From: an uncultured delta proteobacterium | Lineage (GTDB): Bacteria > Myxococcota_A > Bradymonadia > REDH01 | NCBI GenBank assembly: GCA_903873545.1 | Contig: CAIQPA010000678.1 | Location: 1-12,215, forward strand | Reading direction: 5' to 3' | Length of the DNA: 12,215 nt | Shown: piece after piece, positions 5,580 through 12,215 of the stretch | How positions within the stretch are numbered: position 1 is the stretch's first letter | Layout of the letters: each line of letters opens with the position of its first letter | The notes under the pieces: model-generated | Seen by the model: only the letters and a program-made list of their open reading frames with translations | The model's database searches: none | What the model was told of the DNA's origin: nothing | Translations under genes and position numbers: made by a program

Positions 5580-7601
5580 ATGCGAATCCTCAACTTGTCT
5601 TCACTCCTCCTGCTGACCTCGCTTGCAGCCTGCACCTCCGATACGCCGGCCGGCTCCGGCGCAGCGGGCGGCACCGATACCGGTGCGGCAGACACCAGCA
5701 CCTCCGACACAGCGACGGCCGACACTGCCACCGACACCGCCGTTGCAGACACGGAGGCCGATACCGAGACCGACACGGCGACCGACACGGCCGTTGAGGA
5801 GGTCACTGGCGACCCTGTCGGAACGCCCTGCACCGACGACAGCAGCTGCGCCAGCCGCGACTGCTACATCGCCGACCCTCAACTTACCGAAGGACTCTGC
5901 TCCCAGCTCTGCGGCACCGACGCCGACTGCCCTGCCGACTGGGAGTGCATCGCGGCGGCCGGCACCACCGACGCCCAGCGCAGCTGCGTCCCGACCAACT
6001 ACTGCTACGACCGTGACGGCGACAACTTTGGCATCGGGGCAGGCTGCACCGGCCTCGACTGCGACGATTTCAACGAGGCCACCAACCCGCAAGGCACCGA
6101 GACTTGCGATGGTGCCGACAACGACTGCGACAACCAGGTCGACGACTCCCCCGTAGGACTCGGCGTGGCCTGCGATAGCGGCTTCTCTGGCGTCTGCGCC
6201 ACCGGCATCCTCGCCTGCGATGGCGGCTCGCCCGTCTGCAACCCCACCGAGGCTCCCTCCGCCGAACTCTGCGACACCATCGACAACGACTGCGATGGAC
6301 TCATCGACCAGACCTCGGAAGGCGCGCCGCTCGCACGCTCCTGCTACGAGGGCCCCGCCGGCACCGAGGGCGTCGGCCTCTGCGCGGGCGGCCAGCAGTT
6401 CTGCGCCGACGGCACCTTCGGACTCTGCGAGAACGATCTGCTCCCCACCACGGAGCTCTGCGACGGCCTCGACAATGACTGCGACGGCGTCGCCGACAAC
6501 GGCGATCCGGGCGCCGGCGTGGTCTGCAGCACCGGCCTGCCTGGCCTCTGTGCCGCCGGCGTCACCGCCTGCGTCGACGGCGCCGTGACCTGCCTCGCCA
6601 ACATCGGCAGCACCGACGAAGAGTGCGATGGCCGCGACAACGACTGCGACGGCCTCGTCGACGAAGACGCCGACGACTTCGCCCTCACCGCCGCCTGCTA
6701 CGGCGGCCCCGACGGGACCGCCGGGCTCGGCATCTGCGCGGAGGGCTTCGCCACCTGCCGCCGCGGCGTCTACGGCGCCTGTCAGGACCAGATCATCCCC
6801 GCCACGGGCGAGAGCTGCGACCTCCTCGACAACGACTGCGACGGCCTCATCGACGAAGACAACCCGGGCGGCGGCCGCATCTGCAACACCGGCCTGCTCG
6901 GCGAGTGCGCGCTTGGCGAGACCAGCTGCCTCGAGGGGACCATCGCCTGCACCCCCAACCTCGCCGCCTCCGAAGAGGTCTGTGACGGCCGCGACAACGA
7001 CTGCGATGGCCAGATCGACGAAGACGACACCGGCGCAACCCTCCAGCGCGGCTGCTACGCGGGCCCCGACGGTACGGTGGGCGTGGGCGAATGCCGCTCC
7101 GGCGTGCAGCTCTGCGTGGGCGGCAGCTTCGGTGGCTGCGCGGGCCAGGTGCTCCCCACCACCGAGACCTGCAACGAGCGCGACGACAACTGCGACGGAA
7201 CGCAGGACGAGGGGCTCGGCGTCACCCTCTACGCCGACGCCGACGCCGATGGCTACGGCGACCCCGCCGTCAGCCGCGTTGCCTGCACCGCCACCGCCGG
7301 CTGGGTCATCGACAACCGCGACTGCTACGATGGCAACTTCAACGCCAACCCTGCGCAGACCGGCTACTTCACCGCCAACCGCGGCGACGGCAGCTTCGAC
7401 TACAACTGCAACGGCGCCGGCGACCGCCAGTTCACCGCCATCGGCAGCTCCTCCTGCGGACTCGTCTGCAACTTCACAGAGGGCTGGCGCAACTCGGTGC
7501 CCGCCTGCGGCGCCGGTCAGGATTGGCTCACACAGTGCACGGGCGGCCTCTTCGTGATCTGCCCGACCACCTACGAGTCGCGCCCCCAACGCTGCCGGTA
7601 A
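5580..7601 (+). CDS. MopE-like repeat lipoprotein with alternating A-B super-repeats
   Basis: 673 aa. The ATG at 5580 is chosen over longer in-frame extensions because it has GGAG at 5570-5573 and gives a clean lipoprotein signal (SLLLLTSLAAC, Cys18). A Thr/Asp/Ala stalk follows (~19-77, DTATDT-type). A Cys-rich domain spans ~83-137, then a MopE-type unit (DRDGDNFG...DCDD). Seven CDGxDNDCDG-type motifs start at Cys176, 231, 294, 349, 413, 468 and 531. Between them two linker types alternate: A (C-x-G-x2-G-x-C, 55-aa spacing) and B (CYxGPxGTxGxGxC, 63-64-aa spacing). The C-terminus (~545-673) is a full MopE-type DADADGYGD repeat with FDYNCNG and a final Cys-rich cap ending PQRCR. MopE of Methylococcus is a copper-binding surface protein, so metal binding here is a family-based inference; neither metal nor partner can be read from sequence. 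The next gene begins 3 bp after the stop. Confidence 0.9.
   Translation: MRILNLSSLLLLTSLAACTSDTPAGSGAAGGTDTGAADTSTSDTATADTATDTAVADTEADTETDTATDTAVEEVTGDPVGTPCTDDSSCASRDCYIADPQLTEGLCSQLCGTDADCPADWECIAAAGTTDAQRSCVPTNYCYDRDGDNFGIGAGCTGLDCDDFNEATNPQGTETCDGADNDCDNQVDDSPVGLGVACDSGFSGVCATGILACDGGSPVCNPTEAPSAELCDTIDNDCDGLIDQTSEGAPLARSCYEGPAGTEGVGLCAGGQQFCADGTFGLCENDLLPTTELCDGLDNDCDGVADNGDPGAGVVCSTGLPGLCAAGVTACVDGAVTCLANIGSTDEECDGRDNDCDGLVDEDADDFALTAACYGGPDGTAGLGICAEGFATCRRGVYGACQDQIIPATGESCDLLDNDCDGLIDEDNPGGGRICNTGLLGECALGETSCLEGTIACTPNLAASEEVCDGRDNDCDGQIDEDDTGATLQRGCYAGPDGTVGVGECRSGVQLCVGGSFGGCAGQVLPTTETCNERDDNCDGTQDEGLGVTLYADADADGYGDPAVSRVACTATAGWVIDNRDCYDGNFNANPAQTGYFTANRGDGSFDYNCNGAGDRQFTAIGSSSCGLVCNFTEGWRNSVPACGAGQDWLTQCTGGLFVICPTTYESRPQRCR
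6105..7214 (+). repeat. Alternating 165/189-192-bp super-repeat within the MopE-like gene
   Basis: Motif-initiating Cys codons fall at 6105, 6270, 6459, 6624, 6816, 6981 and 7170, giving intervals of 165, 189, 165, 192, 165 and 189 bp. Three successive A+B pairs therefore repeat with a period of 354-357 bp (118-119 aa). The two linker classes are distinguishable in sequence: type A CxTGLxGxC-like, type B CYxGPxGTxG-like. Confidence 0.9.
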
Positions 7602-7604
7602 GCC

Positions 7605-9827
7605 GTGAGGCGCGCTCCCTCCGCGCCGCGTCGGCTTCGAGGACTCCCGGGGCTGTTCCTCCTCGTGTTGCTGTCGTTCCTGCAGCCCGCCGTGGCGGAG
7701 GCTGGTTGGTCACCGTTCAATGTTTGGCCGGAGCAGGTTGTTGTTGGTGCTGAGGGTGTCGCGGTCTTTGTGACCTACAGTCAACCGGCGGAGACCGTAG
7801 GAAAATGCGACACTTCGTCTGAGCGGATGGTTCCTTGGTTCGATGCGTCCACGCCGACGACCCGCCCCTTCCAGCTTTCACTCGACAAAGGTGGCTTTGA
7901 GAGCGACCCTCCACAATCGGAGTCCGACCCGGCAGTTATGGAGCAGGAGGCGGTCCTCCTGCCTGCGGCTGCTCCATGCTTTCTTCCTGCACCCGGGCAG
8001 GGATTCAAATACAGCTTTCTTAGCCAGCGCATCAGTTTGAAGCTGCGTTGGCGGGCGGGTCAGTCTCAGCCGATCACGATCGACTTCCTGTCGCCCCTCG
8101 ACGGTCCCGACGCAGCCGATCGCGAAGGCGCCCTTCGTGCCTGCTTGGCAAAGGCGCTGACTGCTCAGCCTGGCCTAGCGGGGCCCGCGCGCGAGCGGTC
8201 ACTTCGGCGCTACATGTTGGAGCGTGCGGAGTTCGATTGTCTGGCCGAGCCGCCAGCGAATGGGAGGTCTGAAGTCATCGCCTTGATACCCCGGTCCAAT
8301 CCCCCCAGTCCTAAACTCGAGGTCGACCAGAAGCATCAGAGCGAAGCGTGGAAGAGGCGTCGCGCCTGCCTTGAAGACGAACTCAAGCAGGCGTGGCCGC
8401 GGGTTGGCGGCATCTCGCAGGTCTTTGTTCCCGTCGAACGATTCACCAGCCTCTCGCAGGCCTTCGTACCAGGCTTTTCGCAGGCCAAGAATGACATTGG
8501 TGCCTGTATCAAGGAGGTCGACCCTTCTAGCGGGATGGTAGAGGTTCAGGCCTCGTGGGAGATCGGCCCCAGTGGACGCCTCGGTGTTGGGCGCCTCACC
8601 TCGGAGGACCATGTGCCTGCTGCTTCCCTCGTCTGTCTGCGGCGCGCGATTGCGCGAATCGCGCTCCCACCGGTGCCAGAGGGGTCCGATACCTTTCGCC
8701 TCCACTTCCGCGTCTATACTCGCTCGACTCCGGGCGCCGAGCAGGCCGAACAGGATTCAAACAGCAGAGAACGCCACGTGTACGCCGTTCCCTATGCACT
8801 GATCGCGACCCCGCTCCCTGTTCTGCCGGTCGAGCCCCCTCTGCCCCCTCTGCCCCCTCTGCCCCCTCTGCCCCCTCCGCCTCCACCACCACCACCTCCA
8901 CCTCCGGCCGTAACAACCCGCGTTGGCTCAGGCAGGCCGCCGCCGGAGTCGTTCGGTTTCATGCCGCCGCCACGCGCCGAGCTAGATGCAATGCAGCGCT
9001 GCTTGGATAGCTGCGTTGCGAACAATCGCTGGACAGAAATCGGCTCGAAAGCGCTCTCGTCAGCGGTAGTAGAGGTCTATCCTTGGTGCGACGAGCCGCC
9101 GGAGCTGGGTACCCCTGACTGTGTCTCTCCCTCGTCGGCCGGCTCGGGGCCCGCATGCGCCAAACAGTGCCTCCGGCAGGCGCTTGTTGAGCGTCGGCTC
9201 TACCTCGGCGCTCATCCGGACGATGTCGTTCAGCCCGAGCCGCCGCCGCTGCTTGCGCTGGTCTTCGACGGCACCGTTGGCATTCGCTGGATTCCGCAGG
9301 AGCTGGCGAAGCTGGCCGTCGCAGCGCAGCCCGCGATTCAGGGCTGCTTTCTTGAGGCCGAGCAGGAGGAGGCCGTGCCCGACTGGGTGAATCTACGGCT
9401 CAAGTTCCAGCCCGATGGGCGGGTCGCGACCGTCACCGGCTGGGAGGGTCGGGGAAGCGATGAACTGATCGGCTGCCTGGCGGGGGTTGCAGCGAAATGG
9501 GATGCTCCGAAGCCCTTGCATGCCTTCTCGGAGCCCGCCCGCTCATTGATGCTGGTCTCGCTCCGCCGCGACCCCCGCGCCGTGCGCATCGCGGGATGGG
9601 AGCTAGGCGTTCGTCGCGGAATTCGATTCGAGAACCTCGACCCGCTCGAGCCCGCTACCAGCGCCCGCCTGCTGGGCCGCTTCAAGCGCTCCACGTTCGG
9701 CCTCGTCGGGCTCGAAGAGCATTCCAGTGCGATCCTCAAAGCCACCCTCGCCCTGCTGCCGGCCTACCTGCTGTTCCGCGTCTTCCGCCGCCGCCGCTCC
9801 CTCCGCTCCGATTCGCAATCTGATTGA
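7605..9827 (+). CDS. Secreted/envelope protein with two AgmX/TonB-C-like modules, polyproline hinge and C-terminal anchor
   Basis: 740 aa from a GTG 3 bp after the preceding stop; no convincing SD, so translational coupling is likely. The N-terminus is a Sec-type signal peptide (Arg-rich n-region, core LFLLVLLSFL, probable cleavage after AVA or AEA near 32-34). Residues ~35-290 are an unrecognised domain. Around 301-372 and 581-655 there are two similar modules: Cys, then strand, then G-R-(L/V), then a second Cys (GACIKEVD...LVCLRRA; IQGCFLEAE...IGCLAGV). This matches the Cys-bearing TonB-C/AgmX-type domain common in myxobacterial envelope proteins. A polyproline hinge (411-434) and a six-Cys segment (~466-530, CxxxC pairs) separate them. 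A hydrophobic segment (709-727) followed by an Arg-rich tail (FRRRRS) suggests a C-terminal membrane anchor. Many codons end in A or T, unlike the neighbours. Exact function unknown. Confidence 0.82.
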   Translation: MRRAPSAPRRLRGLPGLFLLVLLSFLQPAVAEAGWSPFNVWPEQVVVGAEGVAVFVTYSQPAETVGKCDTSSERMVPWFDASTPTTRPFQLSLDKGGFESDPPQSESDPAVMEQEAVLLPAAAPCFLPAPGQGFKYSFLSQRISLKLRWRAGQSQPITIDFLSPLDGPDAADREGALRACLAKALTAQPGLAGPARERSLRRYMLERAEFDCLAEPPANGRSEVIALIPRSNPPSPKLEVDQKHQSEAWKRRRACLEDELKQAWPRVGGISQVFVPVERFTSLSQAFVPGFSQAKNDIGACIKEVDPSSGMVEVQASWEIGPSGRLGVGRLTSEDHVPAASLVCLRRAIARIALPPVPEGSDTFRLHFRVYTRSTPGAEQAEQDSNSRERHVYAVPYALIATPLPVLPVEPPLPPLPPLPPLPPPPPPPPPPPPAVTTRVGSGRPPPESFGFMPPPRAELDAMQRCLDSCVANNRWTEIGSKALSSAVVEVYPWCDEPPELGTPDCVSPSSAGSGPACAKQCLRQALVERRLYLGAHPDDVVQPEPPPLLALVFDGTVGIRWIPQELAKLAVAAQPAIQGCFLEAEQEEAVPDWVNLRLKFQPDGRVATVTGWEGRGSDELIGCLAGVAAKWDAPKPLHAFSEPARSLMLVSLRRDPRAVRIAGWELGVRRGIRFENLDPLEPATSARLLGRFKRSTFGLVGLEEHSSAILKATLALLPAYLLFRVFRRRRSLRSDSQSD
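8835..8906 (+). repeat. Polyproline microsatellite: 9-bp unit x4-5 followed by CCN run
   Basis: CCCCCTCTG is repeated perfectly four times (8835-8870), followed by an imperfect copy (CCCCCTCCG, 8871-8879) and a run of CCN codons to 8906. It encodes (PPL)4 followed by polyproline, residues 411-434 of the envelope protein. It is slippage-prone, and units of 9 bp keep the frame, so hinge length could vary without disrupting the gene. Confidence 0.92.
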
Positions 9828-9852
9828 CCTTCAACTGTCGCCACAATACCAC
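9824..9852 (+). promoter_or_regulatory. Weak candidate promoter for the nucleoside transporter gene
   Basis: TTGACC (9824-9829, overlapping the upstream stop codon) is followed after 17 nt by TACCAC (9847-9852). The -35 is 5/6 to consensus and the -10 only 3/6. The 96-bp gap to the transporter start makes an independent promoter plausible but does not prove it. Confidence 0.2.
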
Positions 9853-9923
9853 GCGGGCGGTCCGAGAGGGTCGCGCGCCGCCGTTTTTGGCCGCCGTCGC
9901 TGCCCTACCGTCTGGGAGTCGCC

Positions 9924-11489
9924 ATGAAGTTGTCTCGCCGCGCGCTCATCTGGTTCTTCTGTGCGCTCATGGGCGCGTTGACTGTCTCGGCAGTCGGCTA
10001 TGCGACCAGCGTGGAGGGCTCCGGCTCGGGCGCCGCTGCAGCGGCCGCACCTACCGCGGAGGCTGCTGCCCCGGCGAAGACTGATGCCGCCGCGCCCGCT
10101 GCAGCCCCGGCACCCTTCAAGAAGACCAGCCTCGCCGACATGAAGGCCAAGGGCGCGCCGACCACCATCGCGCAGCGCCTCCAGTCCTTCATCGGCATCT
10201 TCGGCCTGCTCGCCATCGCCTATCTGCTCTCCAACAACCGCAAGGCCATCCAGTGGAGGCTCGTAGGCTGGGGCATCGCGCTGCAGCTCTCCTTCGCCGG
10301 CCTCGTGCTCGCCACTACGCCCGGCAAGTGGTTCTTCTCCAAGATGAACGACATGATCGTCGCGCTCCTGGGCTTCACAGAGCAGGGCGCCAGCTTCGTC
10401 TTCGGCAACCTCATCTACAACAACGTCCCGGTCGGCACCCCCATCGACCCCACCGCGCTCAAGATGGCCCCCGTCCTACCCCACATGCAGACGGGCTGGG
10501 CCAACACCGGCGCCTTCATCGCCTTCTCGGTCCTGCCGACCATCATCTTCTTCTCCGCCCTCATGACCGTTCTCTACCACCTCGGTGTCATGCAGAAGGT
10601 GGTCGATATCTTCAGCAAGGTGATGCAGCGCACCATGAAGACCTCCGGCTCCGAGACTCTCGCCGCCGCCGCCAATATTTTCCTCGGCCAGACCGAGGCC
10701 CCCCTCTGCGTGAAGCCCTACGTGGCCACGATGACCAAATCGGAGCTCATGGCCGTCATGGTCGGCGGCTTCGCCAACACGGCGGGCGGCGTGCTCGCCG
10801 CCTATGTCGGCATGCTGAATGGCTACTTCCCCGACATCGCCGGCCACCTCATCTCGGTCAGCGTCATGAGCGCCCCCGCCTCGCTCGTCATCGCCAAGAT
10901 GATGTTCCCCGAGACAGAACCGTCGCAGACCAGCGGCGAGCTCACGATGAAGGTCGAGAAGATCGACGCCAACCTCATCGACGCCGCCGCACGCGGCGCC
11001 AGCGAGGGACTTGGCCTTGCGCTCAACGTGGGCGCGATGCTGATCGCCTTCATCGCCCTCATCGCCATGGTGAACGCCGGCGTCGGCGCCTTCGCTGGCC
11101 TCTTCGGTCATGGCGACGTCAACCTCCAGACCATCTTCGGCTACCTCTTCTGGCCCATCTCCTGGCTCATGGGCATCGAGCCGGCCGACTGCGCCAAGGC
11201 CGGCGAGCTCCTCGGCACCAAGACGGTCCTCAACGAGTTTGTGGCCTACCTCGACCTAAGCAGCATCCTGCAGAACGACCCTGATAGCATCACCGATCGC
11301 ACCAAGATCATCGTCACCTACGCCCTGTGCGGCTTTGCCAACTTCAGCTCCATCGCCATCCAGATTGGCGGCATCGCCGGTCTCGCCCCCGAGCGCCGCG
11401 GCGACCTCGCCCGTCTGGGCCTCAAGGCCATGGTCGGCGGCAGCATCGCCACCTTCGTCTGCGCCGCCATCGCCGGCCTGCTCATCTGA
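9924..11489 (+). CDS. Concentrative nucleoside transporter (CNT/NupC family) with N-terminal extension
   Basis: 521 aa; ATG at 9924 with GGGAG at 9914-9918. From about residue 78 the protein follows the CNT fold: LLAIAYLLSNNRKAI start, FSVLPTIIFFSALMTVLYHLGVMQ, AAANIFLGQTEAP (re-entrant hairpin 1, Q256-T257-E258), NEFVAY (437-442) and CGFANFSSIAIQIGG (N473, S476). By comparison with Vibrio cholerae CNT these are the nucleoside-binding residues (Q154, T155, E156, E332, N368, S371 there), all kept. It should import nucleosides across the inner membrane using a Na+ or H+ gradient. Typical bacterial members are 400-420 aa; here ~75 extra residues carry a hydrophobic segment (7-26) and an Ala/Pro-rich linker (33-65). 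At the cation site N285-T286 replace the Ser-Ile pair of the Vibrio protein. Single gene, with a hairpin following the stop. Confidence 0.95.
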   Translation: MKLSRRALIWFFCALMGALTVSAVGYATSVEGSGSGAAAAAAPTAEAAAPAKTDAAAPAAAPAPFKKTSLADMKAKGAPTTIAQRLQSFIGIFGLLAIAYLLSNNRKAIQWRLVGWGIALQLSFAGLVLATTPGKWFFSKMNDMIVALLGFTEQGASFVFGNLIYNNVPVGTPIDPTALKMAPVLPHMQTGWANTGAFIAFSVLPTIIFFSALMTVLYHLGVMQKVVDIFSKVMQRTMKTSGSETLAAAANIFLGQTEAPLCVKPYVATMTKSELMAVMVGGFANTAGGVLAAYVGMLNGYFPDIAGHLISVSVMSAPASLVIAKMMFPETEPSQTSGELTMKVEKIDANLIDAAARGASEGLGLALNVGAMLIAFIALIAMVNAGVGAFAGLFGHGDVNLQTIFGYLFWPISWLMGIEPADCAKAGELLGTKTVLNEFVAYLDLSSILQNDPDSITDRTKIIVTYALCGFANFSSIAIQIGGIAGLAPERRGDLARLGLKAMVGGSIATFVCAAIAGLLI

Positions 11490-11500
11490 TCGCTGCGCGC

Positions 11501-11528
11501 GCTGCTGGGCTCGTCAGAGCGCAGCAGC
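11501..11528 (+). terminator. Hairpin after the nucleoside transporter gene
   Basis: Stem 11501-11507/11522-11528 (GCTGCTG/CAGCAGC), a G-G mismatch, then GCTC/GAGC (11509-11512/11517-11520) around a GTCA loop, starting 12 nt after the stop. No T-tract follows, so it may be a weak or Rho-assisted terminator, or simply a 3'-end-stabilising stem. Confidence 0.4.
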
Positions 11529-11930
11529 CCACCGGTGAAACAGCCTCCCGGGCACCTGCGCCACGCGTCGCTTCTCCGTCGTAACGCCTGCACCCAAGGC
11601 TCGGGTGAGACGCCCGCCTGCTGCTCCCTTCGCGCCGCATTGGGTCGGAGCCTGCGTAGGCATTTGTGCGGATGTTGCGCGACCCTGCGCTGTGCAGTTG
11701 CTGGCTGCCGTTCGAGGCGGCTCACGGAGGGACAAGATGCGTCGGTCCCTTTGCTCGATGCGACCCATCTAGAGCCGGTGCGGCACCCCGCTCTCCTGTC
11801 TCGGGACGAGCCAGGCGCGATCCGCGCTACCGTCCGCAGGTCTGCAATGCGCTTGGAAGCAGCGTGGGTCGCAGGGCGAGCGGCGGCCCAGCTGTCCTGG
11901 CTTCGTTGTGCGGCTGCAGAGGGGCGGGGC
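11529..11930. other. Intergenic stretch without a supportable gene
   Basis: About 400 bp between the transporter hairpin and the minus-strand terminator. Open frames on both strands (for example 11535-11984 on + and 11318-11959 on -) show no recognisable domain, signal or SD, are rich in Arg/Ala/Ser as expected of noncoding high-GC DNA, and run through the terminator hairpin or antisense to the transporter. No tRNA, rRNA or repeat array was seen. Confidence 0.6.
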
Positions 11931-11963
11931 AAAAACGAGAAGAGGATGGCTTGCGCCATCCTC
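11931..11963 (-). terminator. Intrinsic terminator for the minus-strand Gly-rich gene
   Basis: A perfect 9-bp stem, 11942-11950 with 11955-11963 (GAGGATGGC/GCCATCCTC), closed by a 4-nt loop. Read on the minus strand it is followed at once by TTCTCGTTTTT (11941-11931), a good T-tract. It lies 57 bp beyond the minus-strand stop at 12021, the expected place. On the + strand no T-tract follows. Confidence 0.8.
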
Positions 11964-12020
11964 CGCTCAAACAGTGACTGCTAGGTCAACAGTGCTGCAG
12001 GCAGGCCCGCAGCGGTCTGC

Positions 12021-12215
12021 TTACCACTCGCCGCCGCCGCCCTCATCGCCGCCACGACCGCCGCGACCGCCGCGACCACCGTCGCGACCGCCGTCACGAC
12101 CGCCGAAGCCGCCGCCGTCACGACCGCCACGACCGCCATCACGACCGCCGCCGCCGCCGAAGCCGCCGCCGCCGCCGCCGAAGCCGCCGCCGCCGCCGCC
12201 CATGCCGCCGCCGCC
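12021..12215 (-). CDS. Gly-rich/RGG-tailed protein, C-terminal fragment (5' end outside window)
   Basis: The minus frame is open from the window edge to TAA at 12021-12023. The Met at 12203 is preceded in frame by more Gly codons, so it is probably internal and the gene enters from the right. The ~64 visible residues are GGGFGGGG blocks, then RDGGRGG-type repeats, ending in an acidic DEGGGGEW. Such FG/RGG-like tails occur on bacterial RRM-type RNA-binding proteins and some RNA helicases. A small RRM protein is my preferred guess, but the folded domain is not in the window. Support for a real gene comes from the intrinsic terminator correctly placed downstream. An alternative is that this is merely a GCC-rich low-complexity ORF. 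Confidence 0.65.
   Translation of the reverse strand, partial: GGGGMGGGGGGFGGGGGGFGGGGGRDGGRGGRDGGGFGGRDGGRDGGRGGRGGRGGDEGGGGEW
12030..12215. repeat. GCC/GAC-rich trinucleotide low-complexity tract
   Basis: Degenerate runs of GCC, CGACCGCCA/G and GCCGAAGCC units, encoding the Gly/Arg/Asp tail on the minus strand. It is slippage- and assembly-error-prone, so exact repeat counts should be treated with caution. Confidence 0.85.

Noticed and set aside
5441..5833. Ser/Val-rich N-terminal extension of MscS (401-aa reading)
   Set aside because: It is the antisense image of the Thr/Asp stalk of the divergent gene, and MscS proteins of 270-290 aa are complete without it.
5601..7589. 662-aa minus-strand open frame antisense to the MopE-like gene
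   Set aside because: Ala/Val/Gly-rich with no domain, signal or SD. It is open only because of the strong codon bias of the + gene, whose lipobox and repeats are unmistakable.
11318..11959. 213-aa minus ORF overlapping the 3' end of the transporter
   Set aside because: Antisense to conserved CNT sequence, and its start lies inside the terminator hairpin; no homology-like features.
11535..11984. 149-aa + ORF downstream of the transporter
   Set aside because: No SD, no domain, random high-GC composition, and it reads through the minus-strand terminator hairpin.
1..12215. Mobile element, integrase, transposase or defence system
   Set aside because: No transposase, recombinase, terminal inverted repeats, tRNA att site or toxin/antitoxin-like gene was seen on either strand.

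Overview
High-GC bacterial window with strong C/G preference at third codon positions. The content suggests a Myxococcota-type (former Deltaproteobacteria, possibly Bradymonadales-like) organism: very large secreted lipoproteins with Thr/Asp-rich stalks, MopE-type CDGxDNDCDG repeats, DUF4215-like Cys-rich repeats and AgmX/TonB-C-like domains. The taxon is inferred from gene style only; there is no marker gene.

Left part (1-4584, + strand). The 3' end of a Cys-rich MopE-like protein gene (2-442) is followed 24 bp later by a 1193-aa lipoprotein gene (467-4048). That protein combines a duplicated Thr/Asp/Gly stalk, DUF4215-like repeats, MopE repeats, three PPC-like beta domains and a long 29-aa Cys/Asp repeat array. 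A 101-bp leader that can fold into two abutting hairpins, the second covering the Shine-Dalgarno sequence, precedes a small lipoprotein gene (4150-4584).

Middle (4585-9827). A small MscS-type channel gene lies on the minus strand (4628-5440). It converges on the small lipoprotein gene and diverges from a second MopE-like lipoprotein gene (5580-7601), which is built from a regular alternating 55/63-64-aa A-B super-repeat. Three bases after its stop begins a GTG-started gene (7605-9827) for a secreted protein with two TonB-C/AgmX-like modules separated by a polyproline hinge, ending in a C-terminal hydrophobic anchor and Arg-rich tail.

Right part (9828-12215). A clear concentrative nucleoside transporter (CNT/NupC family, 9924-11489) carries an unusual N-terminal extension. 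It is followed by a hairpin and about 0.45 kb with no supportable gene. At the right edge the minus strand holds the RGG/Gly-rich C-terminal tail of a protein running off the window, with a convincing intrinsic terminator at 11942-11963.

Working model: most of the window encodes envelope or surface proteins. The MopE-like proteins are probably disulfide-rich, metal-binding (Ca2+ or Cu) surface lipoproteins, and the 7605 product may be an accessory envelope protein co-transcribed with one of them. MscS and CNT are ordinary inner-membrane proteins that happen to be adjacent. The most promising unexplained signals are the SD-covering double hairpin at 4066-4148, the A-B super-repeat architecture, the dual-module polyproline protein, and the altered cation-site residues in the CNT.
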